Below, piece after piece: positions 42,041-53,085 of a stretch of DNA of 64,000 nucleotides. A program made the translations under genes and the position numbers. Below the pieces are notes generated by a model that searched no databases, was not told where the DNA came from, and was given only the letters and a program-made list of their open reading frames with translations. Source of the stretch: Stratiolaelaps scimitus (Eukaryota; Arthropoda; Arachnida; Mesostigmata; Laelapidae); the NCBI GenBank assembly GCA_019614645.1, contig JABWDB010000021.1, forward strand, positions 3,286,001 to 3,350,000, written 5' to 3'. Positions within the stretch are counted from its first letter, which is position 1; every line of letters starts with the position of its first letter.

Positions 42041-42165
42041 ATCGATCCCCTCCGCTGTCGCTATAGAACGGTAAGTATTCGAATGCTCAGGGCTGTGTAT
42101 TTGTAAACGTATGTAACTAACTGGCTATAATTGCATTCTGTTATTCTGTTGGTGATTTTCTTCAG

Positions 42166-42398
42166 GACTGAACGGTGGATCAGGGACCCCATCGTCGTGG
42201 CGGTCCTCGGATGGAGGATGCACCACGCCGGAGGAGGCGTCCTCGCTATCGCCACTGGCATCCTCGTGCGAGACGCCCGATGGTCAGGACCTACCCGACT
42301 TCGGCTACACGATCGGCGTTACTGAGAACACGCCTTACGGCTGCAAGTTCTGCGATAAAGCCTTCCCCCGCCTCAGCTACCTTAAACGGCACGAGCAG
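42166..42398 (+). CDS. Oaz: Oaz coding exon A (first recognisable exon)
   Basis: Acceptor with a good pyrimidine tract (ttctgttggtgattttcttcag) and donor CAG/gtactc. The reading frame starts at 42168, so the preceding exon must end with one codon base. The exon encodes a Ser/Thr/Asp-rich leader with no ATG, then the first finger, [21 protein letters not shown]. That finger is cut between its two histidines by the intron. The amino acids across the junction read on exactly as in vertebrate orthologues (HEQ / V-HSDK). Confidence 0.92.
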
Positions 42399-45300
42399 GT
42401 ACTCCATCCGCAGCTTAATGAGTTGGTACGCAAGCGAAATGAAATAGCAAAATAAAATATCAATTTGTTATTTAAAGACATTGTCAATATCAGAAATAGT
42501 GGTTCGTATGATATGGTAACTATGTTATAGAGTGGACATCTTGGTCGATATTTCTCGGTTAGCGAGCGCTCTCATTGTGTAGTCACCAAACAATAGATTT
42601 CCTTAGAATAGTGGCCAATATCGAAAGTTTCTGCAGGTGAGCAGCAAACAGAAAAAACAAGAGATACGCAGACAAACAAGAGCAGAAGACAATTGGCCAG
42701 CAGCCCTTTTGGGGCTAATTGTCATTCACAATATTTTCACCATCTTCTTCATGTCACTTTGTTGTTCACCCAGCTGTTAGTTGGCGAGTGGGGACTAGTG
42801 GCAATTCTAGGCGCGTTTCCGCCATGACACAGGTTGCTACACTTAAGCACCGGCGCCGCCGCCGCCACCGCCAGCAGCAGCAGCAACAACAACAACAACG
42901 CTTCAGACGTAAACAGTGTAAAATCAAACAAGACAAAAGCGACAGTTGCGCGCGTAACGGCGCGACAACGTCGACCCGTAGGCGCGTGCCTCGCTAACTG
43001 TGTCCGACCGATGTCAGCCTCTCTCTCTCTCTCTCCTTCTGTCTGTCTCGGATTTGTCTCTGGCGCGACTGTGTGCGGCTGGCGCTGGGTACAAAAGGTC
43101 ACAAAGGTGGCTCGCTGGCTGGATAGCCCGATGGCTACTTGCGACTTCGGTAGCACGCAGCAAGCGACACCAGTAGATTTTGACAAGACGACATCACGAC
43201 GATGCGGCTATGACTTAGCGCAAGTTCACAAAAACAATTCGGCTCAAGAATACACCCCTCAGCTCACTTCATTGTACTGCACTTCACTGGACAAGAAACC
43301 TTCAGATGGTGGCGATGTACCCCATCAACCGACTGATGATTGTTGTTGTTGTTGTTACGACTGCTGATGACGACGACGACAACAACGCTGATGAGGATGA
43401 TGTTGGAACTGAGCTGTAGGTACTACATCGCGCGGTTTTGGACACAGCCTGTGGCATGACCAGCCTAGTGGCCTGCCTCATAATAGGGCCGTTGTGTGCA
43501 GCGATCATATGACTTGTTGCTCTTAATGTTCATCTGGCACCCTACTCATTCGGCCTACTCACGATACTATTATAGCGACGAGCGTCGGTTTGCTAGAATC
43601 GCTCGTGTTAGTTCTTTTTTGTTTGATAGTTGTCGTCGTCGTCGTCGCAGCGGAATAGAAGCGGGCAATGAATTGGCAGCTGAGTTATCAGCCACAGTCG
43701 CGAGCCCAGTGGGGTTCCAGAGATTGGCCTAGACGCGTACACGCGGACAGATAGATAGAAAGACAGACAGATACTCACACACAGACAAACACAGCGGCTC
43801 AAACCTCCGGCTCGACCCATTCCTGTTCGACCATCTGCTCTTCCAGTAACACCAAACTCGAGGCTTATCCATCACCGATTTACAGTCAAGAAAGAGGAGC
43901 GCCAATTCACCCTTCGGGTGCCCTTTTTTTTCGCAGCCTTGGGACGCAACAGCGATCAAGGCAGGCGGCTGAGACTATAGACACTAACGCCGTTACCGCC
44001 ACGGTTGCTGTTAATGTTTCGGGTGAAAAAACGAGCAACATTTTAATTTAGTCACTGGCGCACGGGCCAGCTAGTCACTGCCACTGCGGGCAATAGTACT
44101 CGTCGTCCTGCTCAGTTATCCAAATGCTCTTCTCAATGGCTGCAAATAGCCGCTTTCAGTCGTCCGGCTGCGTTTATATCGTGTGCGATGAATGCTGATG
44201 GTCATGTCAACATCATCTTAGTATATACTAAGATCATCATCTTAAGGCAAAACAGTGACGCACACTTTGTCTATCGGTCAGTCTGTCCCAGAAGAACAAT
44301 TGAAGCTCGGGGCGGTTTCGCGTCAAAAGTTGCTCGCGTTTTAACGCGATGTGTTCTTGGTGCTTGCGGGCGCGCGTTGGCTCGCTCGCTCGCTCGTGGG
44401 ACCGTTGTCTCTGGTTGGCGCTGGCCGGCAAGAATTGCGAGCCAGCCAGAAGTGTGCTCGCGATTAGAGAAAAATAAAGGATATAATAGCATTCGCCATG
44501 CGAGGCCATTCCGCTGTTACCTTCGCTTCTTCTACGGAGAATTTAGTCGCTGTGGACAACTTCCCGCAGGTGGTGACAAGCAGATCAGAGTGTGAAGAGG
44601 TTTGGTCGCCCAGATGAAATGTGACCCACATCTAAACATATCCACAAACACACATACATACACACGAATGTGTGATGCTGATGCACAGGAGCAACAATTT
44701 CAACAGTAACACGGATAGATAATTGCAAGTTGTTGCATATCTCAAACTGCTACATATGCGGACGTGACATGCACCCTTTAGCCCCCCCCCTTCTGCTTGA
44801 CTTATCCCGTTTATGCTTCTATATATATATGTAAGTCAAGCAGGCAAAGTTCAGTGCGTGTGTGTGTGTAGTACGTGTGTGCGATTCACGGGATAGCCGT
44901 AGCCTCTCTGCATCATCAGCGTTTGTGACATTTGGCGAACGAATAGACAGACTCGGACGATTCGCTGGCCTGATCCGTTTGGCGTTTTAAAAAATAGTCT
45001 CGAAAGTAACAAGTAACAGCAGTTCTTGGCTATTATTATTATTCTTATTATTACATGTATTTATCTAAATAGTCCTCGTCGTTCTCTGTTAACTATGTTG
45101 TGTCTGTGTGTTGTTTTGTTCTAGTTGTTGTTACTATTGGCTCACTTTGGCATATACTTGTTTTTTCCGCAGGTGCACAGCGATAAGATGCCGTTCCGCT
45201 GCGACTACTGCCAGCGGCTGTTCAAACACAAGCGAAGCCGCGACCGCCACGTGAAGCTGCACACCGGAGACAAGAAGTACGGCTGTACTCAATGCGTATC

Positions 45301-48300
45301 CGCTTTCTCAAGGAGCGACCATCTGAAGATCCACATGAAGACCCACGACCAAGCCAAGCCCTACCAGTGCTCGATGTGCAATCGCGGCTACAACACGGCC
45401 GCCGCACTTACCAGTCATATGCAGAACCACCGCAAGAGCGTGGCTGAGGCCCAGGTAAGAAGAAGAAAACAACCAAAACAACAACAACAACTTAATAAAC
45501 GAAAGAAATAAAGAAAGCCCACATACAATATATATATATATATATATATCGCATGATGATGCTAACTTAGGCAGTCAAATCAAAACCTGCCACATGTATA
45601 TATATATATATATAGCGGCGGGAATTTTCATATCATTATAGTCATTGCTTGTAATCTGGACGAAATGAGCAGACAACATTGATCACACGCTCGTCGAACT
45701 TAGAGGGGGGGAGGGGGTCTGATGGAACTGGCAACGTTACAGCCAACTTCCCACAATGAATTAGATGAATCGTACACGAGTTCGTTCTGTCCTGCGTCAT
45801 ATAGTCTTAGTCTAAGTAGTAGTAGTAGTTGTGTTATTATTATTAGAGCGTCGATGCACATCAGTTAATTTGTGCACACCAGCGGCGTTTATTGATTGCG
45901 CACAGCGTGATTGCGCTGCTCGATGCTGGTTGTTCCTTACCTCAAATCGCTGTCGTGGTATATGAAGAGTAAGTTGTCTCTGCCATCTTTTGTAACTATG
46001 GTGGCCCCCTGCCGCCAACCAACCAACCAACCAGTCAGCCATGCATCATCTCTTCATTGATGTTCGATTCTTCCGGTGTTGTTGCAGGCGCGAGGAGAGC
46101 CCCACGACCCCGCGAGGATATCGAGTCCCGTTTCCATGTTGAATCAACGACAGTCGGACAGCCCAGATCCACCGACGCCTAGCCCGCTGCTCATGTCGAC
46201 GATGTCAGCGATGCAAAGCCTAGCTACCCGCAAGGAGCGTCTGTCGCGTAGTCCATCGTCCGACAATCGCGCACCTGTCCTTAGTTCCCCGTTACTACCT
46301 CTGTTCACCTCCTCACCGACCCCGCCGGTTTGCTCGATCTGCAGCCGGTCCGATTTCGGAACGATTGAAAACCTGCACCTCCACATTCAGGCAGTGCATA
46401 TGCCTCCACACTTCCCAACGATAATGCCGTCGACGATCTCATCACTCGTCAGCAAGAACTTCAATTTCGGTCTCGCACGGCTCGCCGCTCAGAGGCCGTC
46501 GCCGCCCGAAGGTTCTACAGAAAGCTACAGCTGTGACTACTGCCCTCTGAAGCTGACAACGATGCACGCTCTGCAGGCGCACATGTTGACGGCGCATTCG
46601 TACAATGAGATACTGGCCAAGATTCTTGAAGCCCGGGCCGCGATTGCCACCATCGATCCCATCAGCTGCCCGCAGTGTCGCGTCGAACTTCCCAACCGAC
46701 TGGCACTAGCCGAGCATATTCGTTTAGCGCATACGGACTTGAGCACTGGTGGACCTGGGCCATTCATCTGTTCGCAGTGCAGTCAGGCCAGCCCAGATTT
46801 CGAGTCGTTCCGGACCCATCTTGCTTCGCATCTCGAGGGCACGAACAAGGTATCGCGTGTCTGCCCCGAATGTCAAGCAGAGTTCGGTTCGTCGCAACAG
46901 CTGGAAACGCACGTAGCGTCACACTTTCTTCAGCAAGCCATCGAATACAGCTGTCGGTCGTGCAATAAGGCGTTCAGCAACAACGAAGAGCTGCAGAAGC
47001 ATCTCATGGAGTTGCACTCGCAAAAAATGTACCGATGCGCGCTCTGCCGGGACGTGTTCGACACAAAGGCCGAGGCCCAGCAGCATTTCTCCGAGAAGCA
47101 CTCCGAGGAAACTACCGTTTACCGGTGCTCGAGCTGCAAAAGTATTTTTCGCTCGGAGCCGCAGTTCTCCCTCCACGTTCAAGTCACTCATCTGGCCAAA
47201 GCCTCACCCTATCGTTGCCTTCTATGCAAGGAAACGTTCCCTAGTGAACCCCTACTACAGCGGCATGTGGAAACGCATGGCCGTCAGTTTCCCTGCTCCA
47301 TGTGCGATCAGGCCTTCCACGTCGAATTTCTGCTCGAAAAGCATATGCAGAACGCTCATTCGACTTCCGAAGTGCACAATCTCTCGTTGACAACCAAACC
47401 GCCGAAATCCGCTCCGACAACCACGAATGGTGTCAGCCTTCTATGTGCCTATTGCAATGAGAACTGCAAGTCTCGCAGCGAGCTTGAAGCTCATATGAAA
47501 TTACATCAACATGGTTCGTCCGGTGGCAAGCACAAATGTAACATCTGTGACGAGATCTTCTCGAATGTGTCCTCCCTCGCTGAGCACAAGCTGACCCACT
47601 GTAAGGTGACTGTCGGCTCGACGTGTGCTATTTGCCGCGACGTCCTTAAAACAGAGAAGGAATTCGCAGAGCACGTGTCAAATCACGGAGGCCCGGGAAC
47701 GGGATTGCCGCTTCCCTGCGTGATTTGTCGGCAGACACTTATGTCAGAGGTTGAATTGCAAATTCACGCAAAGTTCCATATCGGCTCTTCGTCGGCCACA
47801 TCAGCGGAAGCCACCAAGGTAGGAATGAGATGTCTATCTATATAATGATGATTATATAATCTACGTGTGATAATACAACATATATATATATACTATAGAT
47901 ATGTACGTATATGTATATTTTTGTTCTCTCTTTTACGCATATTATCCGGACTCGAAATATCGAGAAATCACCTATAACATACATGTTTTCCGATGATTTC
48001 AGATATGCGAGATGTGTCACACACAGAATGATAATCTGGCACGAGCTCCGAATGGAAAAATCAGCTGTCAGGAGTGTTTCGAGCAAGGTGTAAAACAAGC
48101 GAAGAGTGAGAAATGTCCCGACTGTGGCGTTAAATTTGACTGTCGGACTGAGCTGGACAGACATGAGTGTCGACGATCCGACCCTCCTTCTGCTAAAAAG
48201 ACCAAACAGTCGGAAACTCCTGCCTTGAAAGTGAAATCGCAGAACGTCGAATGCGCGAAGTGCCACGCAGTGTTCGATAACATGTCTGACCTGGCAGCAC

Positions 48301-48704
48301 ATGTTGAAACCCATCACCGAGAGGCCGCGGCGACCTCTGCGCCAGCCTTCGAATGCAAACTCTGTCACGCTGGCCTTGACAGTGCGGCCAACCTGCAGGT
48401 GCATCTCATTGAGCACAACTTCGAAGGCTGTCGCGGCTTCACGTGCTATTTCTGTAGCTCAATCTTCACAACGGCTCGCTCCTTGAGTGCCCACCTGCCA
48501 ATGCAGCATGCACTCGAGAACAAGCCGTTCGACTGCACGCGCTGTGACCAGACATTCTATTTCCGTGCCGAACTCGAAAATCACGAGTTTACTGAACATC
48601 GAGAGGATTCGTCTACGACATCGGTATCCGAGGAGCGATCGGCACTCGAGCCTGAAGTCCAAATGACCGAGGACGCTGACGATGAGGAACTCGTAGTTGC
48701 TTGA
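42166..48704 (+). CDS. Oaz: Oaz / ZNF423-ZNF521 family zinc-finger transcription factor (5'-incomplete, four exons)
   Basis: Seen: four exons (42166-42398, 45173-45454, 46088-47818, 48003-48704) with GT-AG introns join in frame to give about 981 residues ending in TGA. There are 22 classical C2H2 fingers, plus one C4 module (ICEMC...CQEC) and one C2HC finger at the start of the last exon. Known: the first four fingers ([47 protein letters not shown]) and the last four (ECKLC...HLIEH, then the FF/FY finger) match the order in vertebrate ZNF423/ZNF521 and Drosophila Oaz. These are nuclear DNA-binding cofactors of EBF/Olf1 and BMP-SMAD signalling. Inferred: same role here. The visible product is shorter than the roughly 1,300-residue vertebrate proteins; about three fingers between exons 2 and 3 are absent. 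The N-terminus is missing because the first exon opens with two bases of a split codon and contains no in-frame ATG. The family assignment is very secure. Confidence 0.94.
42399..45172 (+). other. Oaz intron A-B
   Basis: 2,774 bases. It contains CAG/CAA repeats (about 42862-42900), a 177-codon open frame (42834-43367) that looks repeat-driven, a perfect 20-bp palindrome at 44215-44234, and a 12-bp-arm hairpin (44793-44804 with 44832-44843). No conserved exon was recognised. Confidence 0.8.
45173..45454 (+). CDS. Oaz: Oaz coding exon B (fingers 1-4)
   Basis: 94 codons in phase 0, with acceptor tgttttttccgcag and donor CAG/gtaaga. The exon completes finger 1 and carries fingers 2-4, including the highly conserved KHKRSRDRH and SRSDHLKIH helices. 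It ends in a basic linker (RKSVAEAQ). This is the most conserved block of the protein. Confidence 0.95.
45455..46087 (+). other. Oaz intron B-C
   Basis: 633 bases with two TA microsatellites (about 45528-45549 and 45596-45614) and an ATT/AGT repeat near 45820. The extra fingers that vertebrates carry between these exons are not found here in any frame. Confidence 0.85.
46088..47818 (+). CDS. Oaz: Oaz coding exon C (14 C2H2 fingers)
   Basis: 577 codons in phase 0. It starts after ttgttgcag and ends CCACCAAG/gtagga. A proline/serine-rich linker of about 80 residues comes first, then one finger with a 13/4 spacing ([10 protein letters not shown]...H....H), a Ser/Leu-rich spacer, and thirteen more C2H2 fingers, mostly without the TGEKP-type linker, as is usual in this family. 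The order (FICSQC, RVCPEC, YSCRSC, YRCALC, YRCSSC, YRCLLC, FPCSMC and so on) follows the central array of ZNF521. Confidence 0.95.
48003..48704 (+). CDS. Oaz: Oaz terminal coding exon D
   Basis: 233 codons and a TGA stop, preceded by acceptor ccgatgatttcag. It opens with a C4 module (C-x2-C, about 17 residues, then C-x2-C), which matches the non-C2H2 module at the same place in ZNF521. A C2HC finger ([11 protein letters not shown]...HEC) follows, then four classical fingers and an acidic Ser/Thr-rich tail ([10 protein letters not shown]). The end of the protein is certain. Confidence 0.95.
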   Translation: MCEMCHTQNDNLARAPNGKISCQECFEQGVKQAKSEKCPDCGVKFDCRTELDRHECRRSDPPSAKKTKQSETPALKVKSQNVECAKCHAVFDNMSDLAAHVETHHREAAATSAPAFECKLCHAGLDSAANLQVHLIEHNFEGCRGFTCYFCSSIFTTARSLSAHLPMQHALENKPFDCTRCDQTFYFRAELENHEFTEHREDSSTTSVSEERSALEPEVQMTEDADDEELVVA

Positions 48705-50345
48705 ACAAAGAACACGACTGAGAGATGAACATGTTCATACTCACCATTCACATCACACGAATACTGAAACACATACTCCACTGCTGGGTGTCACATACTC
48801 CACAACGGGAGCATTCGGTTCACCACCATCGAGTCTTATCAGACACTTCTCAACAAGTTAGAAGCACCCCATTATTAAGCACAGGCTCAGACGTAGATCA
48901 ACAGTACACAGATCAACCAAAACAGCTGCCCGTGTCATCAACTCCAGAAAAAGACTCACCTGTATCTATCATAAAGTGGAGAGAGAGAGAGAGGTACAAC
49001 CTAGATACACAACACAGACAAGCCTGTACAGATCCACAAATGAAAGTCAATGTACATTTTTAGAGACAGACATTTAGAAGAGAGTTGGAAAAGAGACCTG
49101 GATTTCCAAGTTACGTGGTTAATCCTTAGAATAATGAAAAACAAACAACAATTTCACAAGTGAACATACGGTTAGATAGGCACACACACATATACACCGC
49201 CTGGATCACACAAACCATCAAAAATAATAATAAATGTTGTATACGAGTATATACAAATCGATAGAGATCGGAGAAGCCACTCTACATCGGGTTGGCGTCC
49301 AGAATCGTGCGACTCAGTTTCGTTTTTACAGAGAGTTATGCTTTGTGAGCACACCTGACAGATTTCGAATGTGAATTCGGTAGGATGAACAAATCGGTCG
49401 TAGGAGAAAATCAAGAAAAACTACAGAATCCAACTAGAACACGACGACACGTGACGGGTACTCTAACAACAACAACAATAACAACAACCAGCAGTACTAC
49501 AACAACAGCAACAACAATAACAACAACAACAAATCGAAAACTACTCGAAAAAAACAGTAGCCTCTGTACATACATAGAGCATGGCGCAATTGCTGTGTGC
49601 AGTTTTGCGGCAAAAAATAATACCTGCGCGGGTCTGTACCCCACCTGAACAACAGATTCTTCTGTCAACGTCAAAACAAATAATAATATGAACATACAAC
49701 CTTAATGATACAATAGCATGAATTCAACTAATTGCGCCCCGGCTGTGTCCTATGAAACATTGTAGCGGAAACGCAAAAACGCGCGGAAGTTAGCAATGGC
49801 TGAAATGTAGTGGATGTAGACATGTGATTATCGTTATGAGGTAGGCATACGCCCCTCCTGTGTGGAGATACTCTCACGAATGCAAGAGACACTCGCACAC
49901 TAGTTTACGCATAATTAATGATTGAAAAATGAAATCAAAAAAACCGACTACATTCACCGCACTCTCCTAATGATTCACTGTTAGCTGCCGACTTCCTACG
50001 GGGCAAACGAAGTTCGCTAAATCATTCCCGACGCGTGTAACTAATAATAAGAGTAATAATAACTTATTATCATGATAGATACAATAGATACTACTATTAC
50101 TATAACTATTATTATTGCTATTATCATGACAAGAGCAAATGAAAATACTATTATAGTGTAAGAAAGATATGGGCACATGAGGACGCTGGAATACATCGTG
50201 ATTAAAATGAAAACGGAGAAGCATATAGAGAAATGTAAGGTAACCTAGTAGATAGACTTAACGGCCTAGAGAGCAAAAGAGATCTAAGAGAATATAACGC
50301 ATTTAAATAAATTAATCTATTTAATAATAAAAGAGAGACTGGTGA
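48705..50345 (+). terminator. Oaz 3' UTR with alternative poly(A) signals
   Basis: AATAAA hexamers lie at 49229-49234, 50306-50311 and 50326-50331 on the coding strand after the stop at 48704. The interval is AT-rich with CAA/ATA repeats (49465-49530) and no supportable coding. The tandem signals suggest short (about 0.5 kb) and long (about 1.6 kb) 3' ends. Actual cleavage sites cannot be read from sequence. Confidence 0.55.
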
Positions 50346-51094
50346 TTAAAAATAATCGCGACGAGTTATTATTTAGATAGGCTAGATGCAGGTGTTGATA
50401 GTTAGTAGTAATATAATGTTCATAACGGATGTTTAAATAACAACTTTCTGTAAGCACGAAGCGCACTCGTCGGGGTGAGGGTTCTTGCAGCCGAGAATGA
50501 CACCTGTTAGAACCCGTGAAACACGGACTATTTACACCATTGAACGGTAGTAAATGCCTGCAAACTATAAGACATCTTCAGATTCTTTTGCAGACCACCG
50601 AGAACGGTCATTGTGTTGATAAGCCAATCATCAAAAAATATATTCTATCTGCACATCTTTTTCTTTGGTTCTTACTGTTTGATAGCATACAGGAACATTT
50701 GAGGGCATATTGATCTCATAGAAATTCTTAGAAGTCTAGATTCTAGAATTATATTAGAGTGAATCTCTTAGATTTGTGTTGGTTGCCCTAAATATGCTCT
50801 CATCGTATTGTCTATACTCATGAATATACTTCACGTGACATTAGTTTTCAGCATAAGGTCCACCTTTCCAAGAAATTAAATTTGTTTATATAAACAGTTC
50901 CAGCATAGCATGAAGCTGTCAGGTTGCTGCACCTCCTACCGATTTGTCGAAAGCTTGGAATTTTTTCACTTTACAAAATATCAAAGCTTCATGGTGCATA
51001 TTCTAACTTCAGTAAATAAATAGAATCTATCTAATATAAATATTATAGCTGCATCCTGAGGTTGAGGTCTTGCAAAGAGTCTGTTATCTTTTGT

Positions 51095-53085
51095 CTAGTG
51101 GAGGTTAACCGGTACTGGACTGGAATCGTGAACAAACAGCAACAACGGCGTTAACCGTAGTTTTTCGTTGTCGGCAGTTTTGGCACTGCAGCCCAAAGAA
51201 ACGTCTCGTCTCTCCCTCTCTCTCTCTCTGGCCATTCTGATCTGATTGTGGTTTCCGTCGACGCGGCAGCGGCCGACAGTTGGCGCAGCCGTCGAAACAG
51301 CCGAACGTGGGGTGAAATGGCCAACGACAGCGGGGGACTGCGCCGTGTGGGTTATGGGGTACCAACGCCAGCAGTTGGATTCGTCCAAGGCGCTTGCATC
51401 ATGGTTCGTTTCTCCCATTGACCCCGCTCTCGTCTTCTCTATCGCTCGCTCTCTGCTTGTCTTGCTGCAAATCCCGAAAGGGCCATAGGTTAACCCCATC
51501 TTTGTAGGCATACATAGGCGGTCGAAAAGGAGGTGTATATAAGAAGTGGCCGACGACGACGACTACCGCCGAGTCGAGAGTCGAAGCGAGAGAAAAACGA
51601 AGAAGGCAACGAGTATATGGATTGCGGAGAGAAGAGGATTGTGGGGGTGGACCGACGCAGCAACGTTAGCAATCGGGCCGCCGCCGTCGCCGCCGCGTCC
51701 ACCACCTTAGAAGAGCCCTGATAAAGAACATAAAGAGAGGCATATACTACGTCGGGAGATGAAGAACTGGAAGATAGCAGAAGATAGTAATCGCCGAAGA
51801 GAGTGAGAGAGAGAAGAAAACTGGCGCTCGAGGGAGACAGACTTAGAGATGAACGAAACGAAAGTTGTGCATAATGCAGCGGCCGTAGCTGGCAGTTGTG
51901 CTTGCTATATAGCATACGACCACTACTACTACTACTGTTATTTCAACCTGAGGCCAGCACACTTCCCCTGGGTAGTGGTACTGGCGGCGGCGGCGGTGAT
52001 GATGGTGCTACACTAGTGTGTCTGAACTTCGGCTGTAACAGCAGCGGCAGCAGCAGCATTTCTGCTGCGGAACCTGCTGGCTCCGCCACTGTTATAGGCA
52101 TAGGTCGCTGCGGCGGCCTCTATTGCGACTGCTGCTGCTGTTGCTGCTACCGCTCTCTAGTATATGGATGGGGTAGTCGTACGACGACTGAGACGGCAGC
52201 AGTAGCGGCATAGCCTTAGCCAGGAACAACGAGGGAACACTCAATAGAGGCAATAGAGACTTCGGAGTCACGACCACGAACGGGGTAGCTCCCGCTGGCG
52301 CTCGCGCGCGCGCACCAGTGTGTGTGTGTGTGTGGATGGATACTCATCTCTAAGCGAACGAAAGACAACCTAAACTGAACTGAAGAACAAAGTCGGGAGG
52401 AGAAAGAAGATGAAAAGGTGATGGTGCCACGGTCGGGGTGGTGGTGGTCGGGCGGGCACTTGGATAGCAGTGGAGGAGTTAGTGTGGGAAAACCTGGTCC
52501 GTTGGCGGAGGTGGCGTTCCTTGGCAGAGGAATAAAAGCTGATTTAAAAAACAGCCTACGCGCTCTCTTCCTGCTCTCTCTCTCTATCTCTTACTTTCAC
52601 TTGGCTGTCGTCCTTCTCGGCCATAAAGCGTGACATGGATGGGATCACGGCATGTGTCTATGGGGCGGCGGTAGCAACAGCAGCTGGCGGACCTGGTGTA
52701 CGGAAGGAGTTGTTCTGCGGTCGCTATCTCCGTCTGCTCCAACATCGTCGGTCGACATCGCCACTGCACTTAGCAAAAAAAGAAGACAGAGCGAACAAAC
52801 GAACAATTGTGGTCGCTTGCGCCGCGAAAGCGAGTCGTCCTCCTACTGAACAACATCCACCTCATAGCGTCCGACCTTTTCTACGACTCTACAAATATGT
52901 ACAAGAATATGTACTCGCACAACGGCCGCAAACGATCCCCTGCTTGTACGAGCTTCTCGTATGAGCGGTCATACAGGTGCGGCTGCAGGTATTGCCCCTC
53001 CCGCAGCAGCGGCAGCTGTGGTAGACGTTCTACCATGTTCTGCCGTATACTATAATAGCATAGCATTGTGATGTGACCCGACATC
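51095..53085. other. Repeat-rich block between Oaz and PSMD12, no gene recognised
   Basis: CGG/GCA/CAG interrupted repeats (51960-52215), a GT run (52317-52334), and open frames up to 141 codons on both strands without domains. It resembles the 1-42 kb composition rather than the DNA to its right. Confidence 0.45.

Noticed and set aside
42834..43367. 177-codon open frame inside Oaz intron A-B
   Set aside because: Built on a CAG/CAA repeat and ends in a poly-Cys repeat; no family match and no splice sites in phase with exons A and B, which already join perfectly.
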